This document shows, one piece after another, positions 25,701 through 37,700 of a stretch of DNA of 64,000 bases. The stretch's first letter is position 1. The number at the start of each line of letters is the position of its first letter. The translations under genes and the position numbers were made by a program. Location of the stretch: the NCBI GenBank assembly GCA_029721435.1, contig CM056573.1, forward strand, positions 4,393,501 through 4,457,500. Direction: 5' to 3'. The notes beneath the pieces were generated by a model that was given only the letters and a program-made list of their open reading frames with translations, had not been told where the DNA came from and did no database searches. Source of the DNA: Gymnothorax reevesii. Taxonomy: Eukaryota > Chordata > Actinopteri > Anguilliformes > Muraenidae.

Positions 25701-28700
25701 GAAATGGACGTTAGTTCGCCCACGAGGCGAGGAAATGCAAGGAAGGTCAGCCAACGGCCCTCTTGGAACAGGGCAAGAAGGTGAAGGATGTCGCCCACAC
25801 AGCGGGGGGCAGTCTGGCTATCATGGCTACACTGTCCAATGCAATCCCAATGAAAGTTGTAGCCTGAGATGGCACCAGGCAACTCTTTCCCATATTCACC
25901 TCGAGTCCGAGGCAGGCCACGTGGGACAGGAGACATGCTGTATCACTGGACACCTGAGCACGGGATGGTGGACAGACCAGCCAGTCATCCAGGTATGGGA
26001 GAATTTTCAAGCCTTGAGACTGTAGAGGCACAAGGGCTGCGGCAACACACCTCGTGAAGACCCTTGGAGAGAGGGAGAGCCCAAAGGGTAGCAACCTGAA
26101 CTGCCAGTGGCGGTCTCGGTAGGCAAAGCGGAGAAACCGCCGATGTTTGAGTGATGGGGACACGGAAGTAAGCGTCCTTGAGGTCAATGGACGTAAACCA
26201 TTCTGCCTGTGCCACAGTTTGCAGGACATCTGCAGTGGTCAACATGTGGAAAGGGATGACCTTCATAAATTTGTTCAGCCCTCTGAGGTCCAAGATTGGG
26301 CGAAATCCGCCAGTCTGTTTCGTCACTAGGAAGTATGTTGAATAGTACCCCCGGGGACGCGACAGAGGGTCCACGGGCTCGATGGCGCCTTTGGCCAGGA
26401 GGGTGGATAACTCCTGGCCCAACACGCGAGCCTTTGCCGGGTCGCTGATAGAGGCCATTTTGACCCGGCCAGAAGTGAGGGGCCAGCGGCGGAATTGAAG
26501 CTTGTACCCGTGGGTCAAGGTGGCAACCACCCACGGGTCTGAAGTATGAGCAGCCCACTGTTGGAGCTGATGTGAAAAATATCCGACCGACAGCCCCACG
26601 GCCTCAATGTCTGGCCCCCCGGCCCCTAGGGCCCTAAGGGGGGGGGTGGACAGGCGGGCAGGGCCTCGAAAGTCCCGAGCTGGTCTCCGCATGGGACGCT
26701 GGGCAACACGACGGCCAGTGGAGTGGGTCGGCCGTGGTAAGCGGGTGTGAGAAGCAGCCGAGGAACCCCTCGTTTTGCTGGCAGGAGGCCTATCAAGAAG
26801 AGGCATCCGCCTAAGGCCCGCAAGCCGCTGCCTGGTTTGCACCGCCTGGATGGTCCTTTCCAGTGCTTCCTGGGCTGCAGGACCAAATATCTCTCCCGGT
26901 TCCATGGGGAGACTGCGAAGGAGTCTCCTGGATGCCTCTCAAGTTTGACTGAGATAGCCAAACCTGGCGACGAGCCTGAACCAGGATGGACATCATCCGT
27001 CCAAGTTCCCTGGACAGAAGGCCGAATGCCTCCAGTGAGGCATCACAAAAAGTGACAGAATCAGCAGCCACGTTGCTTTCCTGGAGTGAAGCTGAGAGCG
27101 CCAACGTGAGATTCGACGAAGAGCTCCCCATGCGGCAAGCACGTGCTCCAGCATCATAAGGCCTTGTGAGAAGGTCTCCAACAGGCCTGCAACTCCTTCA
27201 GATAGTCCTTAGAGTGGGGAATAACGAAGGTAGTGGGGGCTGGCCTGCGCCTGAAGAGGGCACTAGCAGGTGCAGCTTCTGCCTGCTGTGGTACATGCAT
27301 GTGCAGTCGATCTAAAGCCATGCGCATGATTGCCCGCATGGAGCCATCCCCCAACTCAGCCACTGAACTCGGAGCCGAGGAGTGGGCGCCCCGCTCAGAT
27401 GCCTGGGAACCCCCATTTTACGAATCTCTCCCATAACCGTGGAAGTAGGTAGCCGAAGCTGCCAGGGAAAATGTATCCTCCTCAGGTACCAGCACTGGCA
27501 TTGGAGGAGAGGGTGTCAAATCACCTTGCAATGGGGCATCAGGCTGGCAGTCTCTGAGCATGGGCCTGACCTGGGCCAGCTCAGCAGACAGCTGATCGAC
27601 TTTAGATGAGAGCCTGCTTTCTTTTGTCTCTTTTTGAGCAGATTTCGCCCTCTTCCTGGAGGGTGCGACTGCTGTAGCCGCAGCCCGCCGCTTAGAGCGT
27701 CTCTAACAGGCCGGGGGAGACTGGCCTGATGGGGGGAGGTCACTTTCATCCCCCTGATGTTCCACCTGCGCCCGACTGGCAGCCCTCACCACCCAAGGCA
27801 AGTAACTGCAGTTCATGCAGGGGTTGTCTGACGGCGCCTCCCGCAGGTGCTCAGGACCGAGGCATGCGGGGCATAGGTCATGGCCGTCCTCTGGCTGTAG
27901 GGGAGCCTCACATGACGTACAGAAATGGGAGTCATCCATTGTGGTGGCGCTGGAGGCTTACACGACACTCACCTGTCCAAATTAGCTCAGACGCTCCCGC
28001 TAGTATACTACAGGGGCTTGCACTGGAGGGAGGGAGCGCGTACGCTGCCTATACCGAGTAAGGAACCCAGCTGGTATTTAATGAATACTCCTCGGATAAC
28101 CTGAGCGCGAACGCTATGGACAAACCGAGTATGGACACCGTAAGCCGGAGGGAGGGAGCGCGTACGCTACCTATACCGGGTAAGGAACCCAGCTGGTATT
28201 TTAATGAATACTCCTCGGATAACCTGAGCGCGAACGCTATGGACAAACCGAGTATGGACACCGTAAGCTGGAGGGAGGGAGCGCGTACGCTGCCTATACC
28301 AGCAGGGGCTCAGTAACAAATCCAAATCGGGACACAGCACAAAGCAAAACACAAACCATATGCTGGGGGGAAGCAGCGCGCACGCAGCCTCTACCAACAG
28401 AGGTTAATGCAAGCTCACCAGCAGGTGTAGCTATGCAAGCGTTACCGCTAATAATGACTCACGCTGGACACCGGGAAACGCTTACGCAACCCGCCAGCCA
28501 GCAAACAAAGTCAGCTTGACCGACTAATTAAACGTCGGGACACAGCACAAACACAAAAACAGACCATATGCTGGGGGGAAGCAGCGCGCACGCAGCCTGT
28601 ACCAACAGAGGTTAATGCAAACCCACCAGCAGGTGTAGCTATGCAAGCGTTACCGCTAATAATTACTCACGCTGGACACCGGGAAACGCTCACGCAACCC

Positions 28701-31700
28701 GCCAGCCAGCAACAAAGTCAGCTCGACCGACTAAATTAAACGTCGGGACACAGCACAAACACAAAAAACAGACCATATGCTGGGGGGAAGCAGCGCGCAC
28801 GCAGCCTGTACCAACAGAGGTTAATGCAAACTCACCAGCAGGTGTAGCTATGCAAGCGTTACTGCTAATAATTATTCACGCTGGACACCGGGAAACGCTC
28901 ACGCAACCCGCCAGCCAGCAAACAGTCAGCTCGACCGACTAAATTAAACGTCGGGGCGCAGCACAAACATATAAACAAACCATATGCTGTGGGGAAGCAG
29001 CGCGCACGCAGCCTGTCCCAACAGAGGCTAATGCAAACTCATCTGAAGGTGTAGCTATGCAAGCGCTACCGATAATAATTATCCGCTGGACACCGGGAAA
29101 CGCTCACGCAACCCGCCAGCCAGCAAACGAAGTCAGCTCGACCGACTAAATTAAACGTCGGGGCGCAGCACAAACATATAAACAAACCATATGCTGGGGG
29201 GAGGCAGCGCGCACGCAGCCTGTCCCAACAGAGGCTAATGCAAACTCACCTGAAGGCGTAGCTATGCAAGCGCTACCGCTAATAATTATCCGCTGGACAC
29301 CGGGAAACGCTCACGCAACCCGCCAGCCAGCAAACGAAGTCAGCTCGACCGACTAAATTAAACGTCGGGACACAGCACAAGCACAAAAACAGACCATATG
29401 CTGGGGGGAGGCAGCGCCTACGCAGCCTGAACCAGCAGAGGTTAATGCAAGCTCACCCGCAGGTGTAGCTATGCAATCGCTCCCGCTAATAATTATCCGC
29501 TGGACACCGGGAAGCGCTGACGCAACCCGCCAGCCAGCAAACGAAGTCAGCTCGACAGACTAAATTAAACGTCGGGATAAGGATGCGCGAACGCAACCGT
29601 CACCGATAAGTAGTCAACAAACACAGCAAAGTAACTAAAGTCTCTCTCAACCAGAGAAAGATCGCCGTCGCAGTTCCTGGAGGGCGAACAATCGCTGCTC
29701 CGACCGACAATGGTCGCGGAACTACTAGCAACGAAATTTAGTAGTAAAGCAATAGACTCATTGCTTTCCAAGCAAGCAAACTACGCGCGAGAAGAAAATA
29801 AGAAACGATCCTCAGGTGACACCGGAAGATATAATCTTCTTTGGGTCACCTGCAGGTCACAGGTGACATTGTTGGTATACATACTCGCACTACGCATGCG
29901 CGAAGGGGAATATTCAGTGCTTTAAGCACCGCCCTCTGGCGGTCAGCAGGGATGAAATAGAACCCACTGGTTGGCACCTCAAAAAGAAAATGTTAGTACC
30001 TTTAGTGGATAACATTTGACCTTTTACTTTATATTTTAGGGTTCCCATTATTAATACTGTGCATTAAAACTAAAACAACATCAATATTCAACAAGCCGTT
30101 TTATTCAGATTCTCTGAAACAATGCTGTTCATTCTCTTTTTTTGCAACAAAAGCGAAAGTCACAACATCAAGAATTCAACAAGCCGTTTCAGATTCTCAT
30201 AAGCAAATACTATTCATTCTTTCTTTTTTTTTTTTTTTTTGCAACAAAAGCAAAAGCCTGAAGCTTGGCTACACCAGACATTCTTTTCAGTGTTGACCTG
30301 AAACCTGGTTCATTGTTGTGCTTGAGAAGTGTTTTTTGCCGTTTGAACCGTACAACAGCTTTCTGTTGCAAACACAACAGAAACAGGCTCCTGGTTCCTT
30401 CAATTTTTGACACCAGGACCTGAATGGCTTTCCTGTGTCACCTATCTCATCCAACCAAGCCCACCTCCATTTGTTTTTGACAGTGCTGTCAATATTAATC
30501 ACGTCTGATCCATCCTTCACAACTAACCGCTCCATGATTTTTCGCAGACTGAACCGGTACCACAGCAGTGACAACACACGTGGGTAATATCTTGAGTCAA
30601 ACAATGCAACGCGGTGAATACACCAACCAATCATGATACAGTAGTTGCAGACGCGGTTGATCTAAAACATTACTCAGAATAGTGGATTTGCACACGTAAC
30701 AATGCTTTTTTAATGCAAGATAACGTAAGAATACATTAAAACAACGAATCAATGACCGATCGTGTGGGCAATCATAAAGTGCGTATCTGCACATTTATTG
30801 CAGAGCACGACCTTTCGTTCACAGTTGCACAGTCATTGATTGAAACTTTATTAGAAGTTTGCTGTTTCATACAGTTTCATAACGGTACAGTTCACGAGTA
30901 CATGGTCTACTAAAACTAAAACACACAGGCGTCATATGTGTACATCCATGGAATTTCCACTCAGATAAAAAAGGCAGTTATCAGACAAGTTGAACATGAT
31001 TTATTTTTCTCTAAATGCTGACGAGGCCACCAATACAAACATGGACCGTGTGCTGAACGTTTTGGTGCGCTTCTATGATGAGGATTTGGCCACTGCTGCC
31101 GTCCCAGTAGATATACGCTAACGTTATACATTTGGATCATACCTGATGTTCACATGGTGTAATCCACTTTCGATGTTTAAGAAAAAAATCCACTGACTGC
31201 CATTATTCCTTGTGATTTCATCTTTTGGACACCGTCATCCATACTGAGCGAATTTCATAACTTCACCGTTAAAATTCGTAGCACTATGAGTCATGAAATC
31301 ACATTGCTGATCTGCCATTTAAGTTACTCCAATGCAACACAACAATCGCTAGCAAGTTGACGCTAAACTATTGCTTGGTGTCAGGTTACATCAGAGCTCA
31401 ACAGCCAGTGGCAATCTAATGAGTGCACTTTGAGCTGCGTGTCTTCATAGATGTTTAAATTTACATTATTTCCTTGGGGAGGGATGCATCGCAGTTTGGA
31501 AATTAATTCACCAGCAAGTATATGCAGCATTTTAACATTTTTTTCATTGACATCGCGGCCATGGCAACCCCCCTCCCCACCCCCCATATAACTTTTTTTT
31601 TTTTTTTTTTTGCAAATCTACATCAATCTCAAAAATAGCCCCTAGGGAATCACCAGGACGGAAATCCGTCCCAGGGACGAAGAACTTTAAGCCCTGTATT

Positions 31701-34700
31701 TACCTAGACAATTAATTGTTAATTAATGCATGTGTCCTTCATCATTTTCATTTTACCCCTGTTAGAGGTACCACTGCATGTACTCCAGAACATCCCTTAT
31801 AACAGTATTGGGTTGTGGTTGCGCTGAAACACAAGAGTTAATTTGCGCACTTACTTTCAACTATTTTCCCCTCAAAAGCTGCCTTTGTTTCTCATGTTTT
31901 CACTGGGGTGAATATAGATCCACTTCTCTGTACTTCCTACATATTCAAATTGAAGTCAAGATCTGCAGTAAATTACTGTTTTTTTGTCTACCTGATGGTT
32001 AAAAGTTAAATACTGTTGTTTTTTAACTTGCCAGCCACTGCCAGCATTTTTGATAGTATTCTCTGATCTTTCAACACCCCCAGCATATTTAGTTCTATTA
32101 ATATGTAAACAGAAAGACCAGCACTTTTAGTTTTAAACACAAGAAACTATTTCATTCCAGCTTAATTCATTCTTTCATACAAACACTTGAATATTGGTCA
32201 TTTTCATTAAAAAACTGACCTTTCAGGACAGAAGGCTGAGAGGATGGTGCGGATGTTCTTTAGCATTGACCTGCTGCTTTGTTTTTAAGTTATTGGTTTG
32301 TATCTCTGAGATTCAGCACAGCTCATGAAAATGTTTGGGATCATGGAACTCGCCCAAGGAAAAAAAGTAATTTCTGTCCCTACGTGTTTGCAAGGAGCAC
32401 CGCAACACACCACGAATTTAGTCTGAAGGATTTTTGACAGATCCGTTAGATCTGTAACAGCGCCCGCCACCATATAGCAATGAAAATGTTGATGGATGGA
32501 AAATCTGTTCAGTGGCTGCAACTAGTGTTCATCACTTCCTCAATCACAGATATATTCAGAAATATAGATAAAGAAACATATTCACAGGCGAGGAGTGAGA
32601 CCCGGCCCCTCCACTCCCTTTGGGGACAGATTTCATAAAGATTTATTTATTACCTCCGCCATGGATGTTGTTTTCGCCAGTGTTGGTTTGTCTGTTTTTC
32701 TGTCTTTATGTACAGGATCTCTCAAAAAGTAACTAACAGATTTCTCTGAAATTTTGTGTGTGGGTTGCTATTACATCAGGGATAGACCCTATTGATTTTG
32801 ACCTCGATCGGTCAAACAATATGGCCGCCACGGTAGCCATATTGAAATCCTATGACCCACGATAACTGAACTTTGCTCCCAGTGATATCGCTCAAATTTC
32901 ATGGATTTATTGGTCTTGCATCAGGGATGGAACCTATCAGTTTGAAACGTGCTGCATCAAACAATATGGCCACCATGGGCGTCATCTTGAAAACTCATGT
33001 TGCAGATCCCTTAAAATTCTTATGAGCCATGTTCACTCAGCAAGATCTTGACTGCGCTGCCTTGGCGGAGGTTTGCACTCTCCTAGTGCCTCTGGTTGAT
33101 GATTCTGGGTACCCTGCGTTTGTGGTGTGGATGTGTCCTTCAGTTTGGCGGTACAGAAGTACACCGGAGCGACGAACTATCGCGAGAGGATCCAGGGCAC
33201 ATTCAGTCCCTGTGGCACCTTCATCTTCTCCGGGAGCGAGGACGGCCAGGCCTACGTGTGGAACGCCGAGACCGGTGAGGCCCTGCTGTCACTGAGCGGG
33301 ATTATACTGCTGATGCATTCAAACTCAATATCAAGACGGGGAAAGAAGCTTTCTGTCATTTAAAGTGCTGGTTTAGAGCTTTCAGATGACATTTGCACTA
33401 TCAGCTGTCAGTGCTTCTAGAGGATACTTTTCACGATGGTGCAGCTTGCAGTACTGTGGAGTGAAAACAGCTGTTGAAAGTCTGGGGAGAATCACACATC
33501 AGACGGGCAGATTTCATGTTTTTTGTGAAATAACTTCACAGCTATCGGCTGGACCATAGTTTTATTAACTTGTCTTCGTTCCATCTTTCAGTTTAGTGAA
33601 TCAATTACAAAAATAGGAAAATCCAGGGTCCTGGTTTAGTGAGGTAGAAAAGGACAGTTTTCAGTGCTCAATATTCTGGTCTCTTTATGTTTGTAATATT
33701 TAACGCACTCTTGAAGTTTGCCGAGAATATGTAATTAAGCTGGCGACTTGCTTTATCACGAGATAATGATGTTCTGAATATTCGTTAATAGCATTGCCAG
33801 TGGTGCGCTGAAGGTGAACTGGTGTCTGTGGTGACATTTTGTGCTCATTACTGGGATTGCAGGGGATCAGGTAGCTGTGTACTCGGAGCTGTGCTACCAC
33901 AGTCCCCTGCGAGACGTAGCCTTCCACCCTCACGAGAACATGGTGGCTTTCTGTGCGTTCGGGCAGAACCAGCCCATACACGTCTACCTGTACGACCGCA
34001 AAGGTAATATTACTGCTTACCATACTACTATGGCTGAAAAATCTGAAATTTGAGCTGAAATTAAGACTCCCGAAGCCTTCTAGTTTGAACTGTTATGCAT
34101 TACCCTTGGCTACCAGTTTGAGCCAATCATATTTTTTCTTTAAAGCGTTTAAGTTTTTTAATTGTTTATGCTGGTTTTTTTCTGACCACAATTGCAGTGT
34201 TAATGAGTTACTAATTCTTTATTAGTGGATAAAGTGGAATTAGTGGATAATACCTCTAAACATGAGAGGGAACATGTGCTGCCCGTAATTATGCTGGATC
34301 ATGCGGTTGGCTTCACTCCTATAGCTTTGCTCTAGTCCAGGGATCAGTGACTGATGGCGCTATAAAGATGCTTTCACACCGGACGCAAAACGCATTTTTC
34401 GCACGACAGATTAGATTCAAATTCAACGCATTTCGCGCATATTCGCGTCTTTGCATTGACTTTGAATTTAATCTGTTGCGCGAAAAAATTCCTTTCGCGT
34501 CTGGTGTGAAAGCAGCTTAAAGCCGCAAAAGGTAGACTCATATTGAACATTTATGAGCAGAAATCGTATCTTCATTTGTGCGAACTCAGTTTCTCAGATG
34601 GAAGCAGAGAGTATGAAGACAATGAACAGGGCCGGCTTGGTAGACGACAGATCGTTCCAGACCGTGCCTGACATGGCGGCCCTACAGGACTCCACGGCGG

Positions 34701-37700
34701 TGGATCGATTCGCCAGCACGGTGCGGATGTCGCTGAAGATGAAGCGCGTTCAGCAGAAGCTCGACTCCGTTCTTGTGAGTCTCTCTCGCTTTGGTTTGAA
34801 CCTTTTTGTTTTCCATCCATTGTCGTTAGAGCCTCATTTAACAGGGATTTTAAAAATGAGTCGTCGTGACCCCAGCGAGTTCCCAAAAACGGGGAAAAAA
34901 ACCATCGATAGACAATGGCTGTTTCTCAAAGCCTCGGCTGCAGCCTTGGTCGGTCACATTCTGGGCTGCTACATAATTGCAGGCTGTTCCATTGTGGAGG
35001 TGCTTTTGAATATGCGTTTTGCATTTCAAGTGCATTTTGCCCTCCAGGACTGGAAGAAAGACAGTGAGAGTAACTGGACTCGGTGGTATTTTGGGGTTAC
35101 CAGGGCTCTAAAGGCACCATCAGACCGTGTCTCCATAATCATGAGCTCTGAACTCCACAGAACTCACAGCAGAACGGTGATGCACAGTCATGCAAATAAC
35201 TTGGGGACTAATTGAATATATCAGATAAAAGAAAGCTATGCTTGGTCGTTAAGAATGGCTAGAGTTCATCAGTCAGGGTTATGGTCCTAATGTTTGAGTC
35301 CCTGAGTTCCAGTTCACCAGCCTCTCATGACGTTATGAATTTCATTCCTCATCCTCCTTACCCACATATTTCTGCTCAGGGTCAGGGTCAGGGTCAGGGT
35401 CAGGGATTGTGGGAGTTGTAGTCTTTACCAGTATGGATTAGGTTAGACACTGAAGTGTATTTCAGACAAGTTGTCTGTCTAATGCAGGGCACAAGCATGT
35501 CCATTTCAGCCAATGGGAAGCCTAATAGCATTTTGATGATGGCAAATTTGATGATGAGGTAATTTTAATTTCAACTGCATTTATGCACAGGACTCTTCAT
35601 GGGTAACTCCCAGCTATTCTGTGATTATAACGTGCCCTGCCATTTTCTGTATATTTTAGAATCCACCTCGAAATATTTCTGCTGTGGACTACCTCTATGA
35701 TCAAGGTATGTTTCTCCTTGGCAGAATTTATTTTTGATTTATGTTTGGCTGAATGTCACTGATAATCACCCGAGGTCCTATTGAACTGCTAATCAATAGT
35801 CCGGTTTGGCCAATTACTGTGTACCAGCCAAGTATATGTACAGTAACACTGCTGTGTGGGCGTGTCTTTCTCACTGTATCTATTGGTGCTACATTACCGC
35901 TGTGCATGGGGAGATAATTATATGCTGTGAATGTGGTTTATACGATGGGCTGGTGCAGTGTTGGCTTTTAGTGACCTGGACTGTTGCTGAAGAGTTTGGT
36001 TTGCTTGACTGTGGTAAACTAGAAAGCGAAAGGCGTTAGGTCATGCTGTGTTAAGTCTATGAAGTTGAATTTAGTAACTACATTGGTTAGTGTAATAAAG
36101 TTAGCCGAAGCCTTTGCGCTTGTTCTGTTGAAAATGTGCAAGCCTTTGCTGGATTTGTTGTGTGGCGATTGTGCTTTCGCAGGCGGTCTTTCTGTCGTGG
36201 GAAGAGATCTGTCCCAAAAAGGAAACCTAATGGGCCTTGGAACCAGTTTGCACAGCGCTGTAAGTCACCTGACCAAACAGACCACTGTAACTTACTGAAT
36301 ATAGAATAGATTATTTTCTGATTGGGGTGCCAGCTATATCTGAGCCCAACAATTGAAAATACAGCCCCAGTTTCTCAATCTAAAGTGGGCCTGCTCTAAT
36401 AATAGCCTCAGGCTAGCTGGCAGTGCTTATGATTAAGGTTTATGTCTCTAAGGAGACACCATTTATCTCAATATTTACATTTGCTTGTTTCAGAGTGGCG
36501 CAATAACTTTTTATTATTTTAATGTAACTGCATTGTAATAATAGAAGTAGATCAGTGCATCCCAAACCTCTCCTGGAGAACGCCTGTCCAGCATGTTTTA
36601 GATCTCTCACTGCTCCAGCTCAGGGGATTCAAATTATCAGCTGATTTTTAACCCTTTTCAGCTGACTGATAATGTCCTGATCGTTAGAATCACCTGTGCT
36701 GCAGCAGGGAGAGATCTCACACGGGCGGGACAGGTGGGCCTTCAGGAGAGGTTTGGGAAGCACTGCAGTAGATACACTGACAGACATTAGACAATTATCA
36801 ATGCATTAATATGACAATGAAAGCATCTTCAATATGAAATAATAATTGATAAATATTTCAAAAAATTCAAGGACTCACCGCATATTCAAATTTCCATTCT
36901 TTTTGTCTATAGTCCTTTTACGTTTCGTTTGGTAAAATATTCTTCGGTATCTCTTTGCCTGACACATGCACATGGCCAGTTGTCGTTTTGCAACAAGTTT
37001 TCCATATACTGTATTTGCCAGACATATTGTAAACCAAACAGATCTTTCAAACTATTATCCCTATGACAGAGTTACCCATAAATTACAGCTTCTGACGTAA
37101 TTAAAATCTTAACTCCCGTCACTTTGATCTGTTCCCATATCTGCTTTTATCAGTCACGCTTAATGAAGAGCTGCTCTAACCTTTCATTGGTATTGCAGTC
37201 AGGCGCTGGACAGAGTTCAGTTTACAAAGACAGCTCTGTTTCACCACAGCTCTCATTGGCAGTGTCCTGACGGAGATCAGCCGAGCTGCATCTCTCATGC
37301 TGTAGGAGATGTTTTTAGTCCAGATTTGTGTCGCCAAGATTTCACATCCCCCTCTCCTCTCATTCCTCAGGCAGCCCTCCAGCCCCAGTCCAGTAAGTAC
37401 CACGATTATCTGTAAATATGCTGGGTTTAACGTGAGGTGAAATTTTACAAACATCTTCCTCTCAGTCAGGCATTGGGGTACGTTCAACAAACACTGTAAC
37501 GTTAACAAAGTTGAACATACAGTCATTGTTAAACGTTAGTTAGCCTAGTATACTTGTTTAACATACCGTCTTTGTTAACAGTTAACCGAATCAAGCCCAA
37601 GTCACTGAAAATGCCTGGGCACGAGCTCCACAGAAACAGTGTGCTTGTACCACCGCCATGTTGAATGTTAGCCGCACGCCACCTCCTCGGAGCGCTAGCT

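Larger units (their letters stand above)
23486..29963 (-). mobile_element. DIRS-type tyrosine-recombinase retrotransposon, 6.5 kb, near-complete
   Basis: The element reads on the minus strand, antisense to AHI1, inside intron 14. In element order it has: a left inverted terminal repeat (29963-29790), a tandem-repeat leader (29580-28026), gag (27939-about 26990), reverse transcriptase and RNase H (26905-25163), tyrosine recombinase (about 25320-23855), an internal complementary region (23821-23719) and a right inverted terminal repeat (23695-23486). Both outer edges carry AAC (GTT on the element strand) and no target duplication is seen, as expected for recombinase-mediated insertion of a circle. 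The coding frames hold several single-base shifts, so this copy is inactive, but the structural parts look complete. Confidence 0.93.
17348..34003 (+). other. ahi1: AHI1 exons 10-16: seven-bladed WD40 propeller
   Basis: The seven repeats can be followed exon by exon. Blade 1 is split over exons 10-11 ([12 protein letters not shown] then VYEIPSG). Blade 2 is in exons 11-12 ([22 protein letters not shown]) and blade 3 in exon 12 ([20 protein letters not shown]). Blade 4 is in exons 12-13 ([24 protein letters not shown]) and blade 5 in exon 14 ([13 protein letters not shown]). Blade 6 is in exon 15 ([21 protein letters not shown]) and blade 7 in exon 16 ([18 protein letters not shown]). The propeller is a protein-interaction platform. 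Intron 14, which splits blades 5 and 6, is 10,651 bp long because of the DIRS element. Confidence 0.92.

Noticed and set aside
28049..28397. Open frames in the DIRS tandem-repeat leader
   Set aside because: Their repetitive translations follow the 123-bp period, which is a multiple of three; they are not genes.
34598..34600. The second AG (after TTTCTCAG) as the acceptor of AHI1 exon 17
   Set aside because: It would put the exon out of frame. The AG at 34588-34589 gives the frame that continues [10 protein letters not shown], like other AHI1 proteins.
35041..35215. Extension of the open frame past AHI1 exon 17
   Set aside because: The frame stays open past 34774 by chance. A strong GTGAGT donor at 34775 and phase agreement with exon 18 place the exon end there.
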